Shown: piece after piece, positions 1 to 6,501 of the stretch
How positions within the stretch are numbered: position 1 is the first letter of the stretch
Layout of the letters: each line of letters begins with the position of its first letter
DNA from: Oscillospiraceae bacterium
GTDB taxonomy: Bacteria > Bacillota > Clostridia > Oscillospirales > Ruminococcaceae
Reading direction: 5' to 3'
Assembly (NCBI GenBank): GCA_900762805.1
Contig: CAAFHY010000188.1
Coordinates: 1-7,553 of the forward strand
Length of the DNA stretch: 7,553 nucleotides
Program-made: the position numbers and the translations under genes
Notes under the pieces: generated by a model
Databases searched by the model: none
Seen by the model: the letters and a program-made list of their open reading frames with translations, nothing else
Told to the model about the DNA's origin: nothing

Positions 1-309
1 AAAAGAGACCGGAGATCAAAGAAAAGACACAAAACCTTTTTGTTCAAAAGCGGGCGGGTGCGCTGCGCCGCGTTTTGGCTGGATTGTGCCTCTCTGCATC
101 ATTATTCTTTCGGCGCCTGATCTTTGCCTTGCCTGCCTGCTTCCGGCGTCAGCTGCCCTGCTCCTCATATGCTTGCTGTTTTTTCGTTCGTTTATCCTGT
201 GAGACTGCGCTTGTTTTTTCTGTGTGCCCGGCCGCCGGCCTTTTTCACCAAATCCGCCGCCTGCTGCTTTGACAGACATGCCAGCGGTGTTTGATGATGC
301 CTGCTGTTA
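1..309. other. Left non-coding stretch, no gene recognised
   Basis: I see no convincing gene in these roughly 300 bases. The plus strand is pyrimidine-rich from about 85 to 245. An open frame exists on the minus strand (279-16), but it has no Shine-Dalgarno upstream of its ATG, low-complexity basic composition and no familiar motif, so I do not call it. The stretch probably holds the 3' end of an upstream transcription unit and the spacer before the rlmB promoter. Confidence 0.5.
230..245 (+). terminator. Possible weak intrinsic terminator
   Basis: GGCC (230-233) and GGCC (237-240) can form a short 4-bp all-GC stem over a GCC loop, followed directly by five T residues (241-245). The stem is shorter than in most working terminators, so this is tentative. 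If real, it would end a plus-strand transcript entering from the left of the window, just before the rlmB promoter. Confidence 0.25.
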
Positions 310-338
310 TTGCTAACTTCAATACTCTGTGTTATAAT
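310..338 (+). promoter_or_regulatory. Sigma-A-type promoter for the rlmB operon
   Basis: The -35 box TTGCTA (310-315) is separated by 17 nt from a perfect -10 box TATAAT (333-338). A TG one base upstream of the -10 makes it an extended -10. The expected transcript starts near 345 and leaves a 5' leader of about 60 nt before rlmB. The leader contains a 6-bp GC hairpin (378-383 with 387-392) ending just upstream of the Shine-Dalgarno, which might modulate initiation; that last point is inference only. Confidence 0.8.
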
Positions 339-403
339 AAATAAGATTAAGCTCGGCGGCTTACAGCCTGCCGCAGAGCGGGCGCGGCCCGCACGGAGGT
401 CCC

Positions 404-1168
404 ATGACAGAACAGACGCATGAAGATATCATTTTCGGCAAAAATGCCGTTGCGGAATTCCTGAAAAATGACGGAAAGGCAGACACCGTCCTTCTCGCGC
501 TTGACGACGCGCAGGCCGGCTATTATACCGCCCTTGCCAAGCAATGCGGGGCGGTCGTCAAGCGCGTCCATCCCAAAAAGCTGGATGCTCTCTGCGGCTG
601 CGAGCGCCATCAGGGTGTTGCGGCCACGGTGCGCCTTGTCGCCTACACCTCGATCGATCAGCTTCTGGCTGTCGCCGAGCAAAAGGGTCAGCTGCCCTTT
701 CTCATTTTGTCGGACGGCGTCGCCGACCCCCATAACCTCGGCGCCATCCTGCGCACAGCTGAGTGCTGCGGCGTCCACGGCGTCGTCATTCCTGAGCGCG
801 GCGGCTGCCCCATCACGCCGGCCGTCATGAGTGCCAGCGTCGGCGCGGCAGCGGCCGTTCCGGTGGTGCGGGCAGGCAATCTTGCCAATGCCGTGCGCAC
901 CCTCAAAAAAAGAAACATCTTTGTCTATTGCGCCGATATGGACGGCACTTACTGCTGCGATACCGACCTCACCGGCCCCATTGCCCTTGTGGTGGGTTCC
1001 GAGGGCTTCGGCGTATCGCCCCTCATCAAAAAGCTGTGCGACGGCGTCGTTTCCCTGCCGATGGCGGGGAAAATCAACAGCCTCAACGCTTCGGTGGCGG
1101 CGGGCGTGCTGATGTACGAGATCGTGCGGCAGCGCATCAATCAATCGGGAGGCAGAAATGGAAAATAA
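404..1168 (+). CDS. rlmB: 23S rRNA (guanosine-2'-O-)-methyltransferase RlmB
   Basis: This cytoplasmic SPOUT (TrmH/SpoU-family) enzyme uses S-adenosylmethionine to methylate the 2'-O of G2251 (E. coli numbering) in the P-loop of 23S rRNA. The 254 residues match the usual length of about 240-260. An N-terminal substrate-binding domain opens with the typical IFGKNAVAEFL (10-20). The three SPOUT motifs follow: DPHNLGAILRTAE (108-120) with N111 and R117; VVGSEGFGVS (196-205) with E200; and LPMAGKINSLNASVA (218-232) with N228, which build the trefoil-knot cofactor pocket. The knot proteins act as dimers. GGAGG at 395-399 supports the ATG at 404. It is the first gene behind the 310-338 promoter, and its last 11 bases overlap the next gene. 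TrmH or another SpoU paralogue is possible but less likely, because the N-terminal domain is of RlmB type. Confidence 0.93.
   Translation: MTEQTHEDIIFGKNAVAEFLKNDGKADTVLLALDDAQAGYYTALAKQCGAVVKRVHPKKLDALCGCERHQGVAATVRLVAYTSIDQLLAVAEQKGQLPFLILSDGVADPHNLGAILRTAECCGVHGVVIPERGGCPITPAVMSASVGAAAAVPVVRAGNLANAVRTLKKRNIFVYCADMDGTYCCDTDLTGPIALVVGSEGFGVSPLIKKLCDGVVSLPMAGKINSLNASVAAGVLMYEIVRQRINQSGGRNGK
1147..1152 (+). promoter_or_regulatory. Ribosome binding site inside rlmB for the downstream gene
   Basis: GGGAGG lies 5 nt before the ATG at 1158, within the last codons of rlmB. It fixes the start of the membrane-protein gene inside rlmB, giving an 11-bp overlap and suggesting translational coupling. 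Confidence 0.8.
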
Positions 1169-3683
1169 AAGCAAAAAGGTTCAGGATCTGCTGGGCGAGA
1201 TCGACACGCAGAAGCGCAAGACCGGCGTCTTTACCCCGCCAACGGCCGAGGAGATCGAGCAATACCGCAAGCGCCGGCTGGAGCAGTCGCTGCAGTCGGA
1301 CGCCGTGCTTTCACAGCTTGCTGACAGGAGCCAGCCGGCCGCGGAGCCGAAGGAGGAAAAGAAGGAAAGCCGCTCGCTGCGCGAGCTTCTGCAGGCCAGC
1401 TCCCGCGAGCAGTCGCGCGAGGTAGGCCGTATGCTGGCGCCGACGCTCGAACGCGGCTTTGACGATATCGGGGAGCCTGACAGCCCCGAAGACGCTCCGT
1501 CCGCCGGGCCGGCCGCGCCGGAGAGCGCACCGGAGGCGGGGGAGAGCGCACCGCCTGCCGAGAAAAAGGAACCGGACATCACCGCTCATCCGCTGTTCAC
1601 CACCTCCCGCAGCGTTGATATCGAGCGCGTCAAAAAGGAAATGGCGCAGACAGAGGACCTTGCCGCCGCCATCGCTAAAAATGTCAGCCGCGCCGCCCCG
1701 ACGCGCCCCAACAGCGTGCAGCTCGACGCCGTGGCCGCCCGCCACAGCACCGAGGGCATCCTCAACGTGCGCGACAAGGTCAACGACGAATTCCGTGAGT
1801 TCTTTGGCGACACCGTCATCATCGACCGCGACCCCGATACGGCCCGCCGCACCCGTCAGCGCCATATCAAGGACTTCGTTCCGGCTGCCGTCGGCTCTGA
1901 GGCCCGTATGGTGTTTGATGACGATATCGACATTCCCGACGATGAGCCGGAGGAGTTCATCGAGGAATACCGCTCGGAGGAGGACACCGAGCCTATCATG
2001 GCCGAGCTGCTGTCGATGCGGGCAGCCGCCTTGCTCCGGGCTGTTTTCGGCGGTGCTGCCGCCGCCGCTGTTATTGTTCTCGACCTGCTGGCCGGCTTTG
2101 GCGGCGAGGGCGGCCCCGTGGCCGCGCTGGCGGCCAGCCCGGCCGTCTGGGAGGGCATCCACCTTGCCATGGCTGTTCTTCTCATTGGCCTGTGCGCCAA
2201 ATCGCTGCTCAAGGGTCTCCGTCAGATGTTTACTGTTCGCGGCGGCGCCGAATCGGGGGTGGTGACGATTGCCCTCGCCATGCTCGTCGAGCCGGCTGCC
2301 CATCTTGCGACGGCGCAGCGGAGCGCCGCGCACATTGCTGTGCCGGTCGGCTGCTTTGCCCTCTTTCTCATGCTGCTGGGGCAGGCCATTGCCGTCTTCG
2401 GCGTGCTGCGCAGCTTTAACGCTGTTTCGTCGGCAAAAGAGCGCTATGTCAGCTTCCTGCCCGAAAACGATGAGCTCAACCGCCGCCTGACCCGCGAGGC
2501 CGGCGGCGACAGCCCCCGTATCCTGCTCAAGCGCAAAACCGGCTTTTCCGACAATTTCATGCAGATGGCCTTTTCGGTCGATGAAAACAGCCTGCGCTAC
2601 CCTGCGCTGCCGCTTGTGCTGCTGGCGCTTTCTCTGGCTTGCGGCGTGGCCGCTTATCTGCGCGCGGGGGAGCTTCCGGCCGCCTTTACCGCCTTTTCGC
2701 TGTGCGCGGCGCTGTCGGCCGGCTGCTGCTGCCTGCTGCGCAGCGCGCTGCCGCTGGCCCATATGCAGAAGGCCGCTTCGCGGCGCGGCGTGGTGCTGCC
2801 CGGATTTTCTTCGGCCGATCAGCTCTCGGATGCCGGCGCTATCCTGATGGACGGGCGCGAGCTCTTCCCGCGCGGCACCGTTCTGCTGCATGGGATCAAG
2901 ACCTTTGGCAAGGAGCGTATCGACCGTGCCATCCTCTACGCCGCGTCGGTGCTCATTCCTTCCTGCGAGACGCTGTCGCCCGTCTTTCTCAATGTCATCC
3001 AGGGCAAGAAGGATATGCTCTATAAGACGGAGGATATCGTGTATGAGGACCGCATGGGCTTTTCGGCGTGGGCCGACGGTGCGCGCGTGCTCATCGGCAA
3101 TCGTGAGATGATGGCGGCGCACGAGATCCCCATGCCCTCACGCGAGTATGAGCTGCAATACACCAAAACCAAAAAGCGCGATGCCATCTACCTCGCCGTG
3201 GGAGGCTCGCTCTATGCCATGTTCGTGGTCAGCTACAACCTGAGTACCGATGTTGAGGCCTCGATCCGCCGTCTGACCGATGAGGGGCTGTTCCTGGTGG
3301 TGCGCACCAACGATTTCTGCATCACCCGCCAGCGCATTTCGGAGGTCTACGGCCTGCCCATCTCTTCTGTCTCGGTACTCAAAAAGGCCGACATGGAGGC
3401 CGTTGCCGATGAGCTGACCTATAAGGCGCACTCGCGCTCGATCATCAGCCATATCGGTACGCTGCCCTCCTATACCGCCGGCATTCTGGCCTGCCGTCAC
3501 CTGCTGCGCTGCCTTGACGTCACGGGCATCGCCCTGCTGCTTGGCCAGTGCCTCGGCGCCGTCATCGCCGTCGCCATGGCGGTGCTTGGCTCGGTCGGTG
3601 CGGTCGGACTGTGGCTGGTGCTGGCCTATCAGCTTATCTGGCTGGCCATTGATCTTATTATTTCAGCCTTTGCGCGGTGTTGA
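1158..3683 (+). CDS. Degenerate P1B-type ATPase-like membrane protein (predicted pseudo-ATPase)
   Basis: This is an 841-residue protein with no close named homologue that I recognise. Residues 1-285 are hydrophilic, charged and Pro/Ala/Glu-rich, probably disordered and cytoplasmic, ending in an acidic block (253-278). Hydrophobic segments follow at about 289-315, 332-352, 366-385, 393-418, 482-503, 505-530, 786-811 and 814-838. This 2+2+loop+2+large loop+2 order is the topology of heavy-metal P1B ATPases. The spacing from helix 6 to the P-domain also fits: CCC (523-525) where CPC is expected, ALPLA (530-534) for ATPTA, RRGVV (542-546) for KRGIL, then D565 at the phosphorylation-site position. 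The catalytic signatures are changed, however: DKTGTLT reads DGRELFP (565-571), TGDN reads TNDF (717-720), the SEHP site reads TLSP (605-608), no GDGxND motif is seen, and the loop at 419-481 is too short for a full actuator domain. Inference: a membrane protein derived from a P-type ATPase that has lost transport catalysis and may serve as a scaffold or sensor. It is co-transcribed with rlmB. Confidence 0.75.
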   Translation: MENKSKKVQDLLGEIDTQKRKTGVFTPPTAEEIEQYRKRRLEQSLQSDAVLSQLADRSQPAAEPKEEKKESRSLRELLQASSREQSREVGRMLAPTLERGFDDIGEPDSPEDAPSAGPAAPESAPEAGESAPPAEKKEPDITAHPLFTTSRSVDIERVKKEMAQTEDLAAAIAKNVSRAAPTRPNSVQLDAVAARHSTEGILNVRDKVNDEFREFFGDTVIIDRDPDTARRTRQRHIKDFVPAAVGSEARMVFDDDIDIPDDEPEEFIEEYRSEEDTEPIMAELLSMRAAALLRAVFGGAAAAAVIVLDLLAGFGGEGGPVAALAASPAVWEGIHLAMAVLLIGLCAKSLLKGLRQMFTVRGGAESGVVTIALAMLVEPAAHLATAQRSAAHIAVPVGCFALFLMLLGQAIAVFGVLRSFNAVSSAKERYVSFLPENDELNRRLTREAGGDSPRILLKRKTGFSDNFMQMAFSVDENSLRYPALPLVLLALSLACGVAAYLRAGELPAAFTAFSLCAALSAGCCCLLRSALPLAHMQKAASRRGVVLPGFSSADQLSDAGAILMDGRELFPRGTVLLHGIKTFGKERIDRAILYAASVLIPSCETLSPVFLNVIQGKKDMLYKTEDIVYEDRMGFSAWADGARVLIGNREMMAAHEIPMPSREYELQYTKTKKRDAIYLAVGGSLYAMFVVSYNLSTDVEASIRRLTDEGLFLVVRTNDFCITRQRISEVYGLPISSVSVLKKADMEAVADELTYKAHSRSIISHIGTLPSYTAGILACRHLLRCLDVTGIALLLGQCLGAVIAVAMAVLGSVGAVGLWLVLAYQLIWLAIDLIISAFARC

Positions 3684-3979
3684 CCGCCCGCGGCAGGGCA
3701 GTCCGCCCCTGGCAACGGAACAGGGAACAGCAGGCAAGCGGGGCGCAGGCTCCGTTTGTGCTGCGGCTGAGTCAAGGCGAAGCGACCGGGCTGCCGCAGA
3801 GTGGGTGGGTCAGACAGCTTTGCGCGTGCGCGCCCTTGAGCAGCGCCCCGAACCGGAGTGCGGAGACAGGGCCTTGGAAGCGGGGCGGCTGAGACAGGGA
3901 TTTGGGAGCCGGGCCGCTGAGACGGGGCGCTTTGCCCGCATGCTGCTGCCGTTCCGCTCTCACGATCGCCTGATCCATC
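3684..3979 (+). other. Long GC-rich non-coding trailer with degenerate repeats
   Basis: About 300 nt lie between the membrane-protein stop codon and the terminator stem. No open frame here has a Shine-Dalgarno, recognisable motif or normal codon bias. A short degenerate direct repeat recurs: GGCTGAGTCAAGG (3765-3777), GCGGAGACAGGG (3860-3871), GGCGGCTGAGACAGGG (3884-3899) and GGCCGCTGAGACGGGG (3912-3927). It would be transcribed as the operon's 3' untranslated region. It could be a structured RNA or eroded repeat sequence; I cannot assign it to a known RNA family. Confidence 0.5.
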
Positions 3980-4007
3980 AGCCGCGCTGCAAACAGCGCG
4001 GCTTTTT
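3980..4007 (+). terminator. Intrinsic terminator of the rlmB operon
   Basis: A perfect 10-bp stem pairs AGCCGCGCTG (3980-3989) with CAGCGCGGCT (3994-4003) over a CAAA loop, followed by TTTT and then pyrimidine-rich sequence. It is a classical rho-independent terminator. It lies about 300 nt beyond the last stop codon and just upstream of the next promoter, so it separates the two transcription units. Confidence 0.9.
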
Positions 4008-4126
4008 CCTCCCCTTTTCCGCCGTTCTTCGCCCGTTTGGGCGGCAAATATAGGGCGGTGCGCGCCTCAAAAGCCATTTCAGCATATCGACCAAAAAATA
4101 TTTTTTCTTTTTCGCGGTTTTGTTTA

Positions 4127-4156
4127 TTGTAAATGCTCCGGTAGTTGTGATATAAT
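4127..4156 (+). promoter_or_regulatory. Sigma-A-type promoter for the EF-G-like gene
   Basis: The -35-like TTGTAA (4127-4132) is followed after 18 nt by a perfect TATAAT (4151-4156), with TG one base upstream giving an extended -10. It lies in an AT-rich island (about 4088-4195) that stands out from the GC-rich surroundings. Transcription should begin near 4163, leaving a leader of about 50 nt. A second, weaker -10-like TATAAG lies at 4176-4181. Confidence 0.75.
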
Positions 4157-4211
4157 TAATCTTAGCGTGTTCTGTTATAAGGACGTAAATTAATTTAGGG
4201 GGACTCCATCC

Positions 4212-6272
4212 ATGGCCGTATCACCGGACAAAATCAGAAATATCATGTTAGCGGGGCACAGTGGCAGCGGAAAAACTTCCTTTGCCGAATCACTGCTCTT
4301 TTATACCAAAGGAACTGACAGACAGGGCACGGTGGCCGACGGCAATACGGTTTGCGACTTTGACCCGGAGGAGATCAGGAGGCTGGCCTCCATCTCTCTG
4401 AGCGTGGCTCCGATCGATTACGCCGGCACCCGCATCAACCTGCTCGACGCACCCGGCCTGTTCGACTTTGAGCTGGGTGTTCACGAGGGCGTCGGCGCGG
4501 CTGATACCGTTATGATCGTCGTTTCGGCGCGCGACGGTATGTCGGTCGGCGCCTCCAAGGCCTACAAGCTGGCCAAGAAGAACGATAAGGCCGCCATGGT
4601 CTATGTCAGCAAGATGGATTCCGATCACATCGACTTTTCCAAGCTGTTTGAGCAGCTCAAGGAGGGCTTTGGCGGCGCCGTCTGCCCCATCGTCGTGCCG
4701 GTGCTGGCCGAGGGCAAGCCGACTGTCTATGTCGATATGGTCGATAATAAAGCCTACACCTACGCCGGCGGCAAGGCCGCCGAGGTGCCGATGCCCTCCG
4801 ACGCCCATGTCGAGGAGCTTGCTGCCGCCATGCGCGAGGCGCTGGCTGAGGCCGACGATGTCCTGATGGAAAAATTCTTCGCCGACGAGCCCTTTACCAA
4901 GGACGAGGTCGTCGAGGGTCTCAGGATCGGCACCCGCGAGGGCCGCATCATCCCGCTCATCTGCGGCGCGCCCGTCCTGCAGGAGGCCACCGATCTCACG
5001 CTCAAGATGATCGATGAGGTGCTTCCGGCTGCCTCCGAGGTCGAAACGCCGGCTCTCAAGGGCGAGGAAAAGATCTCGCTCAAGTGCGACCCCAAAGGCC
5101 CGCTGGTCGTTTATGTATTCAAGACAGTCGCCGACCCGTTTGTCGGTAAGCTGTCCTACGTCAAGGTTGTTTCGGGCACTCTCACGGCTGATCTGGTGCT
5201 CAACAATGCCCGCACCGGCTCTCAGGAACGGCAGGGCAAGCTGATCTCGGTCAAGGGCAAGAAGCAGACCGATATCAAGGAGCTGACAGCCGGCGATATC
5301 GGCGCCATCACCAAGCTGGCCGAGGCCCGCACCGGCGACACCCTCTGCGGCGGCGAGCTGTACACCGTCAGCGCCCCGAAGTTCCCGGCGCCCAGCATGT
5401 CGATGGCTATCTTCCCCAAGAAGAAGGGCGATGAGAGCAAGATCTCGACCTCCATCCAGCGTCTTCTGGATGAGGATCCGACCCTCGATTACACCATCAA
5501 CACCGAAACGGGCGAGCAGGTCATTTCGGGCCTCGGCGAGCAGCATCTCGACGTTCTGGTCTCCAAGCTCAAGTCCAAGTTCGGTGTCGATGTCGAGCTT
5601 AAAGCGCCGCGCGTGGCCTACCGCGAGTCGATCCGCAAAAAGGTCAAGGTGCAGGGCCGCCACAAGAAGCAGTCGGGCGGCCACGGCCAGTTCGGCGACG
5701 TTTGGATCGAATTCGAGCCTTATGAGGGCGAGGACCTTCTGTTTGAGGAAAAGGTCTTTGGCGGCGCCGTTCCCAAGAACTTCTTCCCGGCCGTTGAAAA
5801 GGGCCTGCGCGATTCCATCAAGCGCGGCGTTCTGGCCGGTTATCCCGTTGTCGGCCTGCACGCTACGCTGGTCGATGGCTCCTATCACCCGGTCGATTCC
5901 TCTGAAATGGCCTTCAAGACTGCCGCTTCGCTGGCCTACAAGGCTGGTCTGGCGCAGGCCAGCCCCGTCATCCTTGAGCCCATCGGTCTGCTCAAGGCCT
6001 ATGTGCCTGACAGCAATACCGGCGATCTCATGGGCGAGATCAACAAGCGCCGCGGCCGTGTACTCGGCATGAACCCGGCGGAGGACAGCCTTCAGCTGGT
6101 CGAGGCCGAGGTGCCGATGAGCGAGGTTGCCGACTTCACCACCTATATCCGTTCCTCAACGCAGGGGCGCGGCCACTTCAGCATCGAATTCCTGCGCTAC
6201 GATCCGCTGCCCGCCAACCTTGAGGCCAAGGTCATTGAGGAGGCCAAGGAACTGCGCGGCGAGGAGGAATAA
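4212..6272 (+). CDS. fusA: Elongation factor G-like translational GTPase (EF-G2 class)
   Basis: This 686-residue protein has the full five-domain EF-G layout: a GTPase domain with the G' insert (about 1-275), a beta-barrel domain II (about 295-385), domain III (about 395-470), domain IV (about 475-590) and domain V (about 590-675). EF-G proper promotes tRNA-mRNA translocation on the ribosome using GTP. The domain IV hallmarks SGGHGQFGDV (488-497) and GSYHPVDSSEMAF (556-568), including H559, are kept. The GTPase motifs are of the divergent EF-G2 class rather than the classical str-operon FusA: the P-loop is GHSGSGKT (15-22) instead of AHIDAGKT, DTPGH is DAPGL (79-83), and NKMD is SKMD (133-136). 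L83 thus replaces the histidine that positions the attacking water in EF-G. AGGGGGA (4197-4203) sits 8 nt before the ATG. The gene is monocistronic, with its own promoter and no tuf or ribosomal-protein genes beside it, so it is probably a paralogue of the housekeeping factor. The symbol marks the family only. A tetracycline-resistance (TetM-type) protein is unlikely. Confidence 0.9.
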   Translation: MAVSPDKIRNIMLAGHSGSGKTSFAESLLFYTKGTDRQGTVADGNTVCDFDPEEIRRLASISLSVAPIDYAGTRINLLDAPGLFDFELGVHEGVGAADTVMIVVSARDGMSVGASKAYKLAKKNDKAAMVYVSKMDSDHIDFSKLFEQLKEGFGGAVCPIVVPVLAEGKPTVYVDMVDNKAYTYAGGKAAEVPMPSDAHVEELAAAMREALAEADDVLMEKFFADEPFTKDEVVEGLRIGTREGRIIPLICGAPVLQEATDLTLKMIDEVLPAASEVETPALKGEEKISLKCDPKGPLVVYVFKTVADPFVGKLSYVKVVSGTLTADLVLNNARTGSQERQGKLISVKGKKQTDIKELTAGDIGAITKLAEARTGDTLCGGELYTVSAPKFPAPSMSMAIFPKKKGDESKISTSIQRLLDEDPTLDYTINTETGEQVISGLGEQHLDVLVSKLKSKFGVDVELKAPRVAYRESIRKKVKVQGRHKKQSGGHGQFGDVWIEFEPYEGEDLLFEEKVFGGAVPKNFFPAVEKGLRDSIKRGVLAGYPVVGLHATLVDGSYHPVDSSEMAFKTAASLAYKAGLAQASPVILEPIGLLKAYVPDSNTGDLMGEINKRRGRVLGMNPAEDSLQLVEAEVPMSEVADFTTYIRSSTQGRGHFSIEFLRYDPLPANLEAKVIEEAKELRGEEE

Positions 6273-6310
6273 CTTTCACGCCCGCTTTGGCGGTATAGAT
6301 GATAGAAGGA

Positions 6311-6332
6311 TCCCCCTGCCAATGGCCGGGGC
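6311..6332 (+). other. Imperfect hairpin downstream of the EF-G-like gene
   Basis: CCCC (6313-6316) pairs with GGGG (6328-6331) and GCC (6318-6320) with GGC (6324-6326), around one T/C mismatch and an AAT loop. No T-tract follows, so it is not a terminator by itself. It may stabilise the 3' end of the EF-G-like message together with the stronger hairpin at 6358. Confidence 0.3.
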
Positions 6333-6357
6333 GCAAGAAAGCGATATTATCCTTACA

Positions 6358-6390
6358 GAAACGGCATGGCTTCGGCCATGCCGTTTCCTG
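6358..6390 (+). terminator. UUCG-capped hairpin, probable transcript end of the EF-G-like gene
   Basis: A perfect 13-bp stem (6358-6370 with 6375-6387) closes on the exceptionally stable C(UUCG)G tetraloop. Three T residues sit within the 3' arm, but only CCTGTATCC follows, so the usual U-tract is missing. It lies 86 nt after the EF-G-like stop codon. The inverted repeat reads the same from the other side and could also stop minus-strand transcription coming from the mobile region. Confidence 0.6.
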
Positions 6391-6501
6391 TATCCTCTGT
6401 TCTTTCATGGGGAGAGACGGCAAGGCCGGTAGAGCCTGCGCCGGCGGGGTGCATATGTGCCTGTTCAAAAAAAACAGCAGCTTGCCGTAAGTTTTCGTTC
6501 C

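Noticed and set aside
29..44. An ACAAAA/TTTTGT inverted repeat near the left end
   Set aside because: It is a six-pair A/T stem with a tiny loop, too weak to support a terminator or operator call.
16..279. An 87-codon minus-strand frame in the left spacer, and a 65-codon plus-strand frame opposite it
   Set aside because: Neither has a ribosome binding site, and their composition is basic/low-complexity or Cys/Leu-rich without familiar motifs.
347..1174. A 275-codon open frame on the minus strand
   Set aside because: It is antisense to rlmB, whose SPOUT motifs are unmistakable.
1311..3122. A 603-codon open frame on the minus strand
   Set aside because: It lies wholly antisense to the membrane-protein gene. 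It has no Shine-Dalgarno and no recognisable domain, and is a typical artefact of GC-rich third codon positions.
1158..3683. Calling the gene an active copper or zinc exporting ATPase
   Set aside because: The DKTGT, TGD and GDGxND signatures needed for phosphorylation and Mg2+/ATP use are altered or missing, and no CPx or N-terminal CxxC metal motif is kept.
3765..3927. A CRISPR array, considered because of the recurring GCTGAGACAGGG-like unit
   Set aside because: The copies are short, imperfect and irregularly spaced, and no cas genes are nearby.
3514..4077. Open frames across the trailer (plus 3514-4053, plus 3677-3892, minus 4077-3772)
   Set aside because: The first begins inside the membrane-protein gene and runs through the terminator. 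The minus frame also crosses the terminator. None shows motifs, and no suitable ribosome site was found.
4290..5888. A 532-codon open frame on the minus strand
   Set aside because: It is antisense to the clearly identified EF-G-like gene and has the shadow-frame composition (Leu/Asp/Gly/His-rich) without any known motif.
4212..6272. Tetracycline-resistance ribosomal protection protein (TetM/TetO type)
   Set aside because: The P-loop and domain IV loops fit the EF-G2 class rather than my memory of TetM/TetO. The composition matches the neighbouring core genes and there is no resistance-element context.
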